Source: Oscillospiraceae bacterium (lineage in GTDB: Bacteria; Bacillota; Clostridia; Oscillospirales; Ruminococcaceae). Taken from it: a DNA stretch of 29,900 nucleotides. Where the stretch lies: the NCBI GenBank assembly GCA_020024185.1, contig JAHHUD010000015.1, positions 1 through 29,900 of the forward strand, given 5' to 3'. The notes beneath the pieces are model-generated. The model was given only the letters and a program-made list of their open reading frames with translations. It was not told where the DNA came from and did no database searches. The position numbers and the translations under genes were made by a program. Position 1 is the stretch's first letter. Each line of letters opens with the position of its first letter. Positions 1 to 8,234 of this stretch are shown piece by piece.

Positions 1-264
1 CTATATACATTTATATAGTAAAGTATTTTCTAAAAATATTTTGCAAAAAAATATTTTAATTTTTATTTTATTTATTAAATATTTTTTTAATAATCAGTTT
101 ATAGTTTTATAAAATTCTAGCATTTGTTTTTCACATAATAAATAAAAAAGGATTTGTCAATATCAAAAAACATCAACAAATCCTTTTTAGACCATATAAT
201 AATTTATTATAGATATTTAATAAATATAAATATATTTAAAATGTTAAATAGTTAATTTAGTTTA
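1..264. other. AT-rich non-coding region downstream of the M42 peptidase
   Basis: No reading frame of credible length or composition is present. The only structured element is the inverted repeat at 145-188, listed separately as a terminator. The rest is simple A/T-rich sequence. Confidence 0.6.
145..188 (-). terminator. Rho-independent terminator after the M42 peptidase
   Basis: A 13-bp perfect inverted repeat (145-157 with 176-188) encloses an 18-base loop. Read on the minus strand it is followed by a U-run. It lies about 77 bases past the stop codon of the M42 peptidase and is the first such structure downstream, so it probably ends that transcript. Confidence 0.7.
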
Positions 265-1290
265 TTAAATCAAATTGTATAGTAGTTTATACGTATTTTC
301 AAGCCCTTTTACGTGGCTTCTTTCATAACCATGTGATGCATATACTCCCGGACCAATAAGTCCATGACGAACATTACATCCAGCTTTCAAACTCGCTTCA
401 ACATCAGAACCATACATTGGATAAACATCCACTGCATAATCAAGCTTATTATTTTTAGCAATTTCTATCATTTGTGTTGTAAGGTCATAATTGTATGGTC
501 CACCAGAGTCTTTTGCACAAATAGAAACCATTGTTTCATCACATTCAAGCCCGGTACCAACACAGCCCATGTCAACACTAATCATGTCAACCACATCATC
601 TGGAATACCTGTTGCACCACCATGTCCAACTTCTTCATAAACAGTAAAGTTTATGTATACTTTTCTTGAAAGTTTTAACTCTCCACAGCTAACTGCTTTT
701 GCAATTGCAAGTAAAACAGCAGCTGAGGCTTTGTCATCAAGAAAACGACTTTTTATATATCCTTTTTCTGTTATGGTAAATCTTGGATTAACGGCAATAA
801 AGTCACCATTTGAAATGCCCAATTCTTTTGTATCTTGTGCAGATTTAACTTTTTCATCCAAAAGGACTTCCAAATTCCCATCAAATGTTCTTTCAGCATT
901 AACAGATTTATTAACATGGCTTGACGCATTTTCTATTTGAAATGTACCTTCAAATTTTCCGTTAAATCTTGTGATAACTGTAACTGTTTCAGTTTCAACA
1001 TTATTTGGGTTAAGTCCGCCCAAAGGAGAAACCATCAAAGAACCATTAGATTTAATTGTTCTTACCATAGCACCAAGCGTATCAACGTGGCTTGCGAGCA
1101 TTATTGGATTTTCTTCTCCACCTAGACAACAAATTACTCCACCTTTATTAAGAGTGTATGGTTCAAAACCAAGTTCTTTAAGGGTATCTATCAAATAATT
1201 TTGCACTTCTGATGTATACCCTGTTGGACTTGGGATTTCCATAAGATTTTTAAGCTGATTTAGCATATAATCCTTAATTTCTGTGTTCAT
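265..1290 (-). CDS. M42 family metallopeptidase (glutamyl aminopeptidase/endoglucanase family)
   Basis: This is a cytosolic dinuclear-metal aminopeptidase of family M42, which normally forms large tetrahedral assemblies trimming peptides. The family metal-site motifs are all visible: ASHVDT near residue 66-71 (His/Asp), SRFLDDKA near 182-189 (bridging Asp), YEEVGHGG near 218-225 (catalytic Glu pair), SVDMG near 238, and YPMYGSD near 290. At 341 residues it has the usual length. I chose the ATG at 1290 rather than the longer frame starting at 1341, because AAGGAAAGAGGA precedes it at good spacing and the extra residues would lie over a terminator hairpin. Substrate preference cannot be read from the sequence. 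It is the last gene of the large minus-strand cluster, behind an intrinsic terminator, so its transcription relies on read-through or an unseen promoter. Confidence 0.9.
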   Translation of the reverse strand: MNTEIKDYMLNQLKNLMEIPSPTGYTSEVQNYLIDTLKELGFEPYTLNKGGVICCLGGEENPIMLASHVDTLGAMVRTIKSNGSLMVSPLGGLNPNNVETETVTVITRFNGKFEGTFQIENASSHVNKSVNAERTFDGNLEVLLDEKVKSAQDTKELGISNGDFIAVNPRFTITEKGYIKSRFLDDKASAAVLLAIAKAVSCGELKLSRKVYINFTVYEEVGHGGATGIPDDVVDMISVDMGCVGTGLECDETMVSICAKDSGGPYNYDLTTQMIEIAKNNKLDYAVDVYPMYGSDVEASLKAGCNVRHGLIGPGVYASHGYERSHVKGLENTYKLLYNLI

Positions 1291-1317
1291 AAAAATATCC
1301 TCTTTCCTTATAATAAA

Positions 1318-1348
1318 ACAGGAACTATCCAAAAGGGACAATTCCTGT
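1318..1348 (-). terminator. Intrinsic terminator between the membrane protein and the M42 peptidase
   Basis: On the minus strand ACAGGAA pairs with TTCCTGT and an inner five-pair helix (UGUCC with GGAUA) extends the stem, followed by UUUUAUU. It starts 16 bases after the stop of the upstream membrane protein gene and ends only 28 bases before the M42 peptidase start codon. Confidence 0.7.
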
Positions 1349-1363
1349 AAAATTGATTAATGT

Positions 1364-2200
1364 TTATTTTGCCACTTGTTCAACTTTCATAGCACTTTCT
1401 CTTATTGCAACAAGAGCATAGTTTTTACCTTGTTTTTGGAAAACATAATCTACATATTTTGAAATTGAGCCATCAGATACATCGCTCCATGATATTGCTG
1501 GTGATATATACCCAACAGTTACCACTTTATCTTTACCTTTTCTTTTAATTTTTTCAACTTTTGGTGTAAATCCTGTTGGAAAACTTGTCTGTGGTATTGC
1601 ATATGCTTTTTTCTCTTCATTATATTCAAATTCAACTTCTTGGTCAGTAAATGATCTGTGTTCCAATGTAAATTGTGTACCAAATACTTTTGTAAAATAT
1701 TTATCAACTTCTACTGATGGAAGATATGTTTGACCAAAATCATTTTTTTCAAACTGTTCCATATTTTCATTTATTACAGCAGCCCAAACACTGCTTGCCA
1801 AAAGTAAGTCTTGGTCTGCTTGTTCGGGACTTTCAAAAGGCAATGGGTCATTAACAACTAGTGTTGCAAGAAGTGCTTCAAATTTTTGTTTTTCTTTTGT
1901 ATTATCAAAAAGTTTTGATGCTACATTAACACCAGTCATAATAACAGAAATAACTCCAATAGCCATAAGGCAAACCATAACTGCGCCAATTATAATACGA
2001 CGTCTATGTTTCTTTTTAACATTATTGTTTATAATGATAGCCTCAATTTCTTCAATATCTTCGATATCACTTATACTTTGAGGTTGACTTATACTGTCTT
2101 TATCATTCTCATTTGTATCATTGCTAATTTCTGTATCATCCGGTAAAAATTGTTCTGTATCTATAATGTTAGATTCTATATCTATTTTCTTTTTAGCCAT
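1364..2200 (-). CDS. Single-pass membrane protein of unknown function
   Basis: I do not recognise a family. The 278-residue product has an acidic, Asp/Glu/Asn/Ser-rich and probably disordered N-terminal tail (about residues 8-58), a basic patch KKKHRRR at about 62-68, one hydrophobic helix (about 69-92, starting IIIGAVMVCLMAIG), and a soluble C-terminal domain of about 185 residues. The basic patch before the helix predicts a cytoplasmic N-terminus and an extracellular C-terminus. That domain is mixed alpha/beta in appearance and contains no cysteine or obvious catalytic motif. An NTF2-like fold is possible but I cannot show it. The gene has its own good promoter (2265-2293), an AAAGGA ribosome binding site, and a terminator right after its stop, so it is probably a monocistronic unit rather than part of the pnp operon. 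Confidence 0.75.
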   Translation of the reverse strand: MAKKKIDIESNIIDTEQFLPDDTEISNDTNENDKDSISQPQSISDIEDIEEIEAIIINNNVKKKHRRRIIIGAVMVCLMAIGVISVIMTGVNVASKLFDNTKEKQKFEALLATLVVNDPLPFESPEQADQDLLLASSVWAAVINENMEQFEKNDFGQTYLPSVEVDKYFTKVFGTQFTLEHRSFTDQEVEFEYNEEKKAYAIPQTSFPTGFTPKVEKIKRKGKDKVVTVGYISPAISWSDVSDGSISKYVDYVFQKQGKNYALVAIRESAMKVEQVAK

Positions 2201-2264
2201 AAAAAAATCCTTTTACTATAATTTACATAAAATTCAATACTTTTAATTAATATCGTGTTTTAAT

Positions 2265-2293
2265 AGTATATCACAAAAAATGTAATAAATCAA
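2265..2293 (-). promoter_or_regulatory. Sigma-A-type promoter for the membrane protein gene
   Basis: On the minus strand TTGATT is separated by 17 bases from TATACT. It lies between the pnp terminator and the start codon at 2200, which supports independent transcription of the membrane protein. Confidence 0.7.
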
Positions 2294-2320
2294 AAATTTT
2301 TTTTGAACAAATAATAAACA

Positions 2321-2345
2321 AAAAGGTGGGGATTTCCCACCTTTT
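2321..2345 (-). terminator. Rho-independent terminator of pnp
   Basis: A 10-bp perfect stem AAAAGGTGGG/CCCACCTTTT with a five-base loop is followed on the minus strand by UUUUUGUUU. It sits about 22 bases past the pnp stop codon. Confidence 0.9.
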
Positions 2346-2366
2346 GTGATTTAAAATAAATTAAAT

Positions 2367-4478
2367 TTAATTTTGTTGTGCTTTTTTTGCAGCCATATCT
2401 GCCAAAGCATCTTTTCTTGAAAGGTTTATTCTGTTTTGGTCATCAATTTCTGTTACTTTAACAATAATTTCGTCACCAACATTAACAACATCTTCTACCT
2501 TTTCAACTCTTTTTTCATCAAGTTTTGAAATATGAACAAGGCCTTCTTTACCTGGAGCAATTTCAACAAATGCACCAAAGTTCATAAGTCTTGTAACAAC
2601 ACCTTTATAGATTGCACCAACTTCTGGGTCAAACACAATTGTGTTGATAACACCTAGAGCTTGATTTATTTTTTCTGCGTCTATACCACTTATATACACA
2701 CTGCCATCTTCTTCAATGTCAATTGTAACTTCACATTCAGCACAGATTTTTTGAATAACTTTACCACCCTTACCGATAACATCTTTTATCTTTTCAGGGT
2801 CAATTTTGATACTCTTCATTTTTGGAGCATATTGTGAAAGTTCTTCTCTTGGTGCAGGTATAACTGGAAGCATAATATCATCAAGAATATGAATTCTTGC
2901 TTTACGACATTTTTCAAACGCTTCCTCAATAATTTCATATGTGAGACCATCAACTTTAATATCAACCTGTATAGCAGTTATACCATTGTGTGTACCACCA
3001 ACTTTAAAGTCCATATCTCCAAAGAAGTCCTCAAGTCCTTGAATATCAAGCATTGTCATCCATCTTTCGCCTTCTGTGATAAGACCAACAGAAATACCTG
3101 CAACTGGATTTTTAATTGGAACACCTGCATCCATCAATGCAAGTGTTGAACCACAAATTGATGCCTGGCTTGTTGAGCCATTTGAAGAAAGAATTTCAGA
3201 AACAAGTCTGATTGTGTATGGGAATTCTTCTTGACTTGGCAACACAGGAACAAGAGCTCTTTCTGCCAAAGCACCATGACCAATTTCACGTCTACCTGGA
3301 GAACGCAGAGGTCTTGCTTCACCAACGGAGTATGGTGGGAAGTTATACTGGTGCATATATTTTTTTTCATATATATCCTGCAAACCATCAATAAGTTGTG
3401 CATCTTTAGAAGAACCAAGAGTTGCAACAGTTAAAACCTGTGTTTGCCCACGTGTAAACATACCACTACCATGAACTCTTGGCAAAAGACCTACTTCTGC
3501 TGAAAGTGGACGAATTTCGTTAATACCACGTCCATCAACACGTTTTCCTTCATCTAAAAGCCAACGACGAACAATAAATTTCTGCAATTTATACATACAT
3601 TCATCAATCATTCCAGCTTGTTCTGGATATAATTCGTCAAATTTTTCATGTACTTCTGTATAAATTGGATTAAGCCTTGCTTCACGAACATTTTTATCAT
3701 CTGTGTCGAGAGCTTGTTTAACTTTATCAATAGCAAATTCTTTTATTGCTTCAAACATATCATGGTCAACTTCAATATGTTGGAATTCATATTTTGGTTT
3801 ACCAATTTCAGCTACAATTTCTTCAACAAAAGAAATGAATTTTTTGATTTCTTCATGACCTGTTTTGATAGCATTAAGCATTATATCTTCTGGAACTTCT
3901 GATGCACCAGCTTCAATCATAACAACTTTTTCTTTGCTGCAAACAAGAGTGAGGTCAAGTTTGTTATTTTTTCTTTGTTCTTCGCTAGGCATAAGAACAA
4001 TTTCACCATCAACAAGACCAACAGATATGCCACCGATTGGTCCATTAAATGGAACATCAGAAATACTTGTTGCAATAATTGCACCAAGCATACCTGTGAT
4101 TTCTGGGTCACAGTCTGGTTCAACACTCATAACAGTCATAACGATAGAAACATCGTTACGCATATCTTTTGGGAAAAGTGGACGCATTGGTCTGTCAACA
4201 ACACGTGAAGAAAGAATTGCACTTTCACCTGGACGACCTTCTCTTCTCAAGAAAGAGCCTGGTATACGGCCAACAGCATAGATTTTTTCTTCAAAATCTA
4301 CTGATAATGGGAAAAAGTCTATACCTTCTCTTGGTTTTGCGCTCATTGTCACATTTGCAAGAACAGCAGTATCGCCATATCTCACAAGGCATGAACCATT
4401 GGAAAGAGCACACATTTTACCTGTTTCAACAACAAGTTTTCTACCTGCAAAGGTAGTTTCAAATACTCTAAAACTCAT
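2367..4478 (-). CDS. pnp: Polyribonucleotide nucleotidyltransferase (PNPase)
   Basis: PNPase is a trimeric 3'-5' phosphorolytic exoribonuclease that degrades mRNA to nucleoside diphosphates. The 703-residue product shows the complete family plan: a first RNase PH domain with FLRREGRPGES near residue 78, an all-alpha linker, a second RNase PH domain (LLPRVHGSGMFTRGQTQ region, near 332-348), a KH domain (VIGKGGKVIQKI, near 564-575) and an S1 domain (GVVTRLMNFGAFVEI to the end). The start ATG at 4478 follows ACAGGAGGAACAAA, a strong ribosome binding site. It lies downstream of rpsO, the classic rpsO-pnp pairing. A long imperfect stem in its leader (4497-4594) suggests post-transcriptional control like that known for E. 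coli pnp. The reading frame is intact and of normal length. Confidence 0.98.
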   Translation of the reverse strand: MSFRVFETTFAGRKLVVETGKMCALSNGSCLVRYGDTAVLANVTMSAKPREGIDFFPLSVDFEEKIYAVGRIPGSFLRREGRPGESAILSSRVVDRPMRPLFPKDMRNDVSIVMTVMSVEPDCDPEITGMLGAIIATSISDVPFNGPIGGISVGLVDGEIVLMPSEEQRKNNKLDLTLVCSKEKVVMIEAGASEVPEDIMLNAIKTGHEEIKKFISFVEEIVAEIGKPKYEFQHIEVDHDMFEAIKEFAIDKVKQALDTDDKNVREARLNPIYTEVHEKFDELYPEQAGMIDECMYKLQKFIVRRWLLDEGKRVDGRGINEIRPLSAEVGLLPRVHGSGMFTRGQTQVLTVATLGSSKDAQLIDGLQDIYEKKYMHQYNFPPYSVGEARPLRSPGRREIGHGALAERALVPVLPSQEEFPYTIRLVSEILSSNGSTSQASICGSTLALMDAGVPIKNPVAGISVGLITEGERWMTMLDIQGLEDFFGDMDFKVGGTHNGITAIQVDIKVDGLTYEIIEEAFEKCRKARIHILDDIMLPVIPAPREELSQYAPKMKSIKIDPEKIKDVIGKGGKVIQKICAECEVTIDIEEDGSVYISGIDAEKINQALGVINTIVFDPEVGAIYKGVVTRLMNFGAFVEIAPGKEGLVHISKLDEKRVEKVEDVVNVGDEIIVKVTEIDDQNRINLSRKDALADMAAKKAQQN

Positions 4479-4496
4479 TTTGTTCCTCCTGTCATA

Positions 4497-4594
4497 GCAG
4501 ATCAGGAAAAATTATTTTTTTAGCAATGAGTTCAGCTCTTAAAATGTTAAAAGCTCAATTTACTGCTAAATTATAATAACTATTTCCTGTCTGC
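4497..4594 (-). promoter_or_regulatory. Long imperfect hairpin in the pnp leader
   Basis: On the minus strand GCAGA-CAGGAAA pairs with UUUCCUG-A-UCUGC at the base of the stem. A nine-pair helix follows (UUUAGCAGU with AUUGCUAAA), and an apical AGCUUUUAA/UUAAGAGCU helix closes on a CAUU loop. The structure spans about 98 nt and ends about 18 bases before the pnp start. It has no U-run of terminator type. The helices are seen directly. A role as an endonuclease processing site with PNPase autoregulation is inferred by analogy with the E. coli rpsO-pnp leader. Confidence 0.6.
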
Positions 4595-4619
4595 ATCATG
4601 TTTTGTTTAATAAGACTTA

Positions 4620-4643
4620 AAGGCAGATGTTGCCATCTGCCTT
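4620..4643 (-). terminator. Weak (leaky) terminator between rpsO and pnp
   Basis: A 10-bp perfect stem AAGGCAGATG/CATCTGCCTT with loop GCAA on the minus strand lies 12 bases after the rpsO stop. It is followed by AAGUCUUAUU instead of a clean U-run, so part of the transcription probably reads through into pnp. Confidence 0.65.
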
Positions 4644-4655
4644 AATCTTGTAAAA

Positions 4656-4910
4656 TTATTTACGGAGACCTAATTTAGCAACGATTGCACGGTATCTTTC
4701 GATATCTGTTTTCTGCAAGTATGCCAAAAGGTTTCTACGACGACCAACCATTTTAAAGAGGCCACGACGTGAGTGGTGGTCTTGTTTGTTGGATTTAAGG
4801 TGCTCTGTCAAGTGATTGATTCTTGCTGTAAGAAGAGCAATCTGTACTTCTGGAGAACCTGTATCGCCTTCATGTGTTTGGTTTGCCAAAATAATTTCTT
4901 GTTTGTTCAT
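4656..4910 (-). CDS. rpsO: 30S ribosomal protein S15
   Basis: S15 is a primary binder of the central domain of 16S rRNA and bridges to the large subunit. The 84-residue product has the conserved core: THEGDTGSPEVQIALLTARI, then LKSNKQDHHSRRGLF, and the VGRRRNLLAYL motif before the C-terminal LGLRK. The start is the ATG at 4910, preceded by GAAAGGTGAATTTTACT, and not the longer frame up to 4973, whose extra residues are not S15-like. It has its own strong promoter (5013-5041) and a ~100-nt leader in which the ribosome binding site can be masked, so it is probably both read from the upstream operon and controlled separately by its own product. Confidence 0.98.
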   Translation of the reverse strand: MNKQEIILANQTHEGDTGSPEVQIALLTARINHLTEHLKSNKQDHHSRRGLFKMVGRRRNLLAYLQKTDIERYRAIVAKLGLRK

Positions 4911-5006
4911 AGTAAAATTCACCTTTCTATTATTTGCCTTATAACTCAGTTTGAGGTTGGTGAACGCTAACAAAAGCTATTATCCTTAAACCGATTTATA
5001 GGTCAC
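4911..5006 (-). promoter_or_regulatory. rpsO leader with ribosome-binding-site sequestering pairing
   Basis: In the minus-strand transcript GUUCACC (4959-4965) can pair with GGUGAAU (4917-4923), which contains the rpsO ribosome binding site. Between them is a small hairpin around CUCA-AAC-UGAG. S15 is known to repress its own translation through leader RNAs in several bacterial groups with unrelated structures. That this leader does so is an inference from the masked ribosome binding site. Confidence 0.5.
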
Positions 5007-5012
5007 TTTGAA

Positions 5013-5041
5013 ATTATATCATTTACTTTTTATTTTGTAAA
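5013..5041 (-). promoter_or_regulatory. Promoter of rpsO
   Basis: Minus-strand TTTACA, a 17-base spacer and TATAAT. It lies in the 206-base gap between ribF and rpsO, giving a leader of roughly 95 nt. Confidence 0.8.
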
Positions 5042-5116
5042 TAGATAAACCATATTTTGTATATTTATTGGAAAAATATAATTTATTTATATATGTTTGT
5101 AATTAAATCTGCAATT

Positions 5117-6031
5117 TTAATCAAAGCTAATATTTTCATATTCTTCTGACTGTTTTAAAACATCACTAATCATATCAGCAAGTTGTTGTACATTTTCAAA
5201 TTTCTTTATTGGATAGAGGTATTTACAAAATTCAACCTTTATTTTTTTACCATATAAATCCCCATTGTAACCAGAAATTGTGGTTTCGCAACTTATATTT
5301 TCTCCGTTTACTGTTGGACGACTTCCAAATCCTGTTGCAGAAGGATATATTTCATCTGCAATAATAGTTTTTGTTATGTATACACCTTCTTTAGGAGTAC
5401 ACATAAAATCAGGATAAAGCTGGTTAATTGTAGGTTTTCCAATTTTACTTCCGATTTTTTTACCATGTACAACTTCAAAATCTATGCTGTAATTTCTTCC
5501 CAAAAATTTATTTGCTTTTTCAATTTCGCCATTAGATAACGCTTTTCTGATTTCTGTGCTACTAACTGTTACACCATCAATAGTAACGGTTGGAACAATA
5601 AAAACTTCAACACCTTTTTCTTTGCAAAGTTCTTTTAAAACATTAACATTTCCTGCACGATTTTTTCCAAAGCAAAAATTTTCTCCACAAAATACAGCTT
5701 TTGCTCCCATTGATTTTATTATAATTTCATTTACAAATTCTTCTGGTGTAAGACCTGCAAAAATCAGAAAATCCGGTGAATAGAATAAATCTATTCCCAT
5801 TTTTTGCATAATATCCAATTTTTGTGATATAGAAAGTATATCTTTGCCTTTGTGTCCAAGTTTTACCGTTTTTGTAAATGTAAATACACCTTTATCAAGG
5901 TTGTTTTTTTCTGCATAGTCTATCATTTGATTTATGAGAAATTTATGTCCTTCATGAACACCATCAAAATATCCCATTGCTACTGCAGTAGATTTATTAT
6001 TTTTCCAATTTGTTTTATAAACTTCCTGCAT
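5117..6031 (-). CDS. ribF: Bifunctional riboflavin kinase / FAD synthetase
   Basis: The enzyme phosphorylates riboflavin to FMN and adenylylates FMN to FAD. In the 304 residues the N-terminal nucleotidyltransferase domain carries MGYFDGVHEGHK near residue 19-30 (the HxGH-like site) and SSTEIRKAL near 172-180. The C-terminal flavokinase domain carries GSKIGKPTIN near 197-206 and EGVYIT further on. Its ATG directly follows the truB stop (TAA-ATG), with GGGAG as ribosome binding site, so translation is likely coupled. Position after truB and before rpsO is the usual one in Clostridia and Bacilli. No FMN riboswitch is present, consistent with housekeeping expression. Confidence 0.96.
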   Translation of the reverse strand: MQEVYKTNWKNNKSTAVAMGYFDGVHEGHKFLINQMIDYAEKNNLDKGVFTFTKTVKLGHKGKDILSISQKLDIMQKMGIDLFYSPDFLIFAGLTPEEFVNEIIIKSMGAKAVFCGENFCFGKNRAGNVNVLKELCKEKGVEVFIVPTVTIDGVTVSSTEIRKALSNGEIEKANKFLGRNYSIDFEVVHGKKIGSKIGKPTINQLYPDFMCTPKEGVYITKTIIADEIYPSATGFGSRPTVNGENISCETTISGYNGDLYGKKIKVEFCKYLYPIKKFENVQQLADMISDVLKQSEEYENISFD

Positions 6032-6922
6032 TTAGTTCTCCCTATCAACAAAAAGTTTTACTACACTCATTTTTTTATCTGTAACATTTGCCACAGCATA
6101 AAATTTATCTTGATAATAAACACGATAATCTCCATCTGGTTTGGAAATACGGCTTCTTGCACCATTTACAATTCTTACAGCCAATTCTTCTGATAAATCT
6201 ATTCTTTCAAGATGATTAAAAACTGTATCAACTTCTGTTATAAGTTCATCTATTTTATCTTCATCTCTGGCTTTTTGTAAATCATCAAGAGTTATTGTGT
6301 CTTCAAGACTATATCCACAGGCTTTTGTTCTTGTAAGGCTTGTAAGCACTGCTCCACAGCCAAGATTTTCTCCTATATCTTCAACAAGCGTTCTTATATA
6401 TGTTCCTTCTCCACATAACACCCTTATTGTGTATGTATCATTATCTTCATCACAATCAAGCATTTCAAGTTCTTTTATAATTGCTGTACGTTGTTTTCTT
6501 TCAACTGTTACACCTTGTCGAGCAAGCTTATAAAGAGGCTGTCCATTAACTTTAACTGCAGAATACATAGGTGGATACTGCTTTATTTCACCTTTGAATT
6601 TTTCCATTTCAACAAGAACTTCTTGTTTTTTTGAAAAAACAGGACGTTGTTTTATAATCTCACCTGTTATATCACCTGTATCGGTATTTAAACCCAGTTT
6701 AAATACTGCAATATATTCTTTATCTTTTATTATTTGCATATCAACAGCTTTTGTTGCTCTGCCTATAAAAATAGGCAGAACACCAGTAGCCATAGGGTCA
6801 AGTGTACCAGAGTGTCCCAGTTTTCTTGTCCCCATTATTCCTCTTGCTTTTGCAATAACATCAAAACTAGTCCAGTCTGATGGTTTATTTAATATTAGTA
6901 TACCACATCGTTCTATTTGCAT
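6032..6922 (-). CDS. truB: tRNA pseudouridine(55) synthase
   Basis: TruB converts U55 in the T-loop of nearly all tRNAs to pseudouridine. The 296-residue product begins with GILILNKPSDWTSFDV and has the catalytic motif GHSGTLDPMATG, with catalytic Asp near residue 42, followed by IGRATK. The C-terminal part resembles the PUA-like extension (GARSRISKPDGDYRVY region). The start overlaps the 3' end of nrnA by 10 bases (ATG inside the last nrnA codons), so it is in the same transcript and probably coupled. Length and motifs are normal. Confidence 0.97.
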   Translation of the reverse strand: MQIERCGILILNKPSDWTSFDVIAKARGIMGTRKLGHSGTLDPMATGVLPIFIGRATKAVDMQIIKDKEYIAVFKLGLNTDTGDITGEIIKQRPVFSKKQEVLVEMEKFKGEIKQYPPMYSAVKVNGQPLYKLARQGVTVERKQRTAIIKELEMLDCDEDNDTYTIRVLCGEGTYIRTLVEDIGENLGCGAVLTSLTRTKACGYSLEDTITLDDLQKARDEDKIDELITEVDTVFNHLERIDLSEELAVRIVNGARSRISKPDGDYRVYYQDKFYAVANVTDKKMSVVKLFVDREN

Positions 6923-7875
6923 AGAGCTGTTTCTACCTCTCTGAGTATTGCATTTTTAGCGCTCTCAATATTGCCGATAACTTCACATCCTGCAGCACGT
7001 TTATGACCACCACCGCCAAGACCTTCTGCAATTTCACAAGCGTTTGCATTTTCACTTGTTCTTATAGATATTTTAAATAAAGACTCTGATATTTGTCTGA
7101 TGGTTATTCCCACATCAACACCTTCAATAGTTCTTGGCATTGCAGAAATACCTTCTATATCACTTGGTTGTGCTTGTATTTCATCAATAATTTCTTTTGT
7201 AATCACAACCATAGCACATCTGTCATCATAGAAAAATTCCAGTGAGTTAAGTGCATATTTTTCAAGCATAATATTTTTGCGTGATTTCGACATAAAAAAT
7301 CTGTTGGATATAAAAGTATGTTCTGCACCTGCATCAAAAAGCTTTGCACCTGCTATATGTGTTGCAGATGTTGTTGCAGAGTATTTAAAACAGCCTGTAT
7401 CTGTAATAAGACCGGTGTAAAGACAATTTGCAATATTTTTGTCAAGCTCAACACCCATCTCTTCAATAATTTCAAGCATAAGCTGTGCTGTTGCAGGTAA
7501 TTTATCATTGCAACATGTCATTTTGGCGTATCCAGAATTCGATGGGTGATGGTCTATACACAAATCTATATTCTCACTGTATGGTAATGTGCCTTCTCCC
7601 AAAAGATTTTCAGAAGCAATATCAACTGCAACAACAATATCTGGTATAAACTGATTGCAATATGTTTCAACATGAAGATAATCATATTTTTCAGGTATTT
7701 TGTCATGGCATAAAATTGCACAGCATTTACCAAGTTTTTTAAGAGCATACATAAGCCCACTTGCTGAACCTATTGTATCTCCATCTGGGTTTTTATGGCA
7801 TAGTAAAAGTATATTATCTGATTGAAGCAAAAATTCACTTGCTTGTTTTGGAGTTATCCCATTATTTATCATCAT
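6913..7875 (-). CDS. nrnA: DHH/DHHA1 family oligoribonuclease / pAp phosphatase
   Basis: NrnA-type proteins degrade very short RNA oligomers and dephosphorylate 3'-phosphoadenosine 5'-phosphate. The 320-residue protein has the DHH metal motifs: CHKNPDGDTIGS near residues 26-36, the VAVDIAS Asp, CIDHHPSN (the DHH triad) and TGLITDTGCF. The C-terminal DHHA1 domain shows the glycine-rich GLGGGGHKRAAG substrate motif. It starts at an ATG that overlaps the end of rbfA by 14 bases, preceded by AAGGAATATTAACA. Its place between rbfA and truB is typical of Gram-positive operons, where it substitutes for the proteobacterial Orn. A cyclic dinucleotide-cleaving GdpP role is unlikely because the GGDEF-like and membrane parts are absent. 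Confidence 0.93.
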   Translation of the reverse strand: MMINNGITPKQASEFLLQSDNILLLCHKNPDGDTIGSASGLMYALKKLGKCCAILCHDKIPEKYDYLHVETYCNQFIPDIVVAVDIASENLLGEGTLPYSENIDLCIDHHPSNSGYAKMTCCNDKLPATAQLMLEIIEEMGVELDKNIANCLYTGLITDTGCFKYSATTSATHIAGAKLFDAGAEHTFISNRFFMSKSRKNIMLEKYALNSLEFFYDDRCAMVVITKEIIDEIQAQPSDIEGISAMPRTIEGVDVGITIRQISESLFKISIRTSENANACEIAEGLGGGGHKRAAGCEVIGNIESAKNAILREVETALCK

Positions 7876-8212
7876 TGTTAATATTCCTTATAATGTCATT
7901 AATTCTCTGCGCATATGCAGCACCATCATCTTTAACAAAGTTGAACTCTGGACTGCGTTTTATACGCAAACGTTTTGATAGTTCACCTCTGATAAATCCT
8001 TGGCTTTTATTGAGAACTTTTATAGCCTCTTTGCATTGTTCTTCTCCATCAAGAACACTGATGTATACCTTTGCATTTGTAAGGTCCGGAGCTGTTTCAA
8101 CTCTCATAACCGTAAGAAAACACTGCAAACGAGGGTCTTTCATTTGAGAGATAATAGAAATTATCTCTCTTTTAATATCTTCATTCAATCTTTCACTTCT
8201 TGTAGAAGCCAT
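7862..8212 (-). CDS. rbfA: 30S ribosome-binding factor A
   Basis: RbfA is a KH-like small-subunit assembly factor acting near 16S helix 1 and needed for cold adaptation. The 116-residue protein starts ASTRSERLNEDIKREI and shows the family's DPRLQCFLTVMRVETAPDL stretch followed by AKVYISVL and the RIKRSPEFNFVKDDG C-terminal segment. It is placed 22 bases after infB with the strong ribosome binding site ATAGGAGGTAGAG. Normal length, no oddities. Confidence 0.96.
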   Translation of the reverse strand: MASTRSERLNEDIKREIISIISQMKDPRLQCFLTVMRVETAPDLTNAKVYISVLDGEEQCKEAIKVLNKSQGFIRGELSKRLRIKRSPEFNFVKDDGAAYAQRINDIIRNINNDDK

Positions 8213-8234
8213 AAAACTCTACCTCCTATAAGAA

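Noticed and set aside
3865..4281. Plus-strand open frame of 138 codons inside pnp
   Set aside because: It is antisense to conserved PNPase sequence and has no start signals or recognisable domain.
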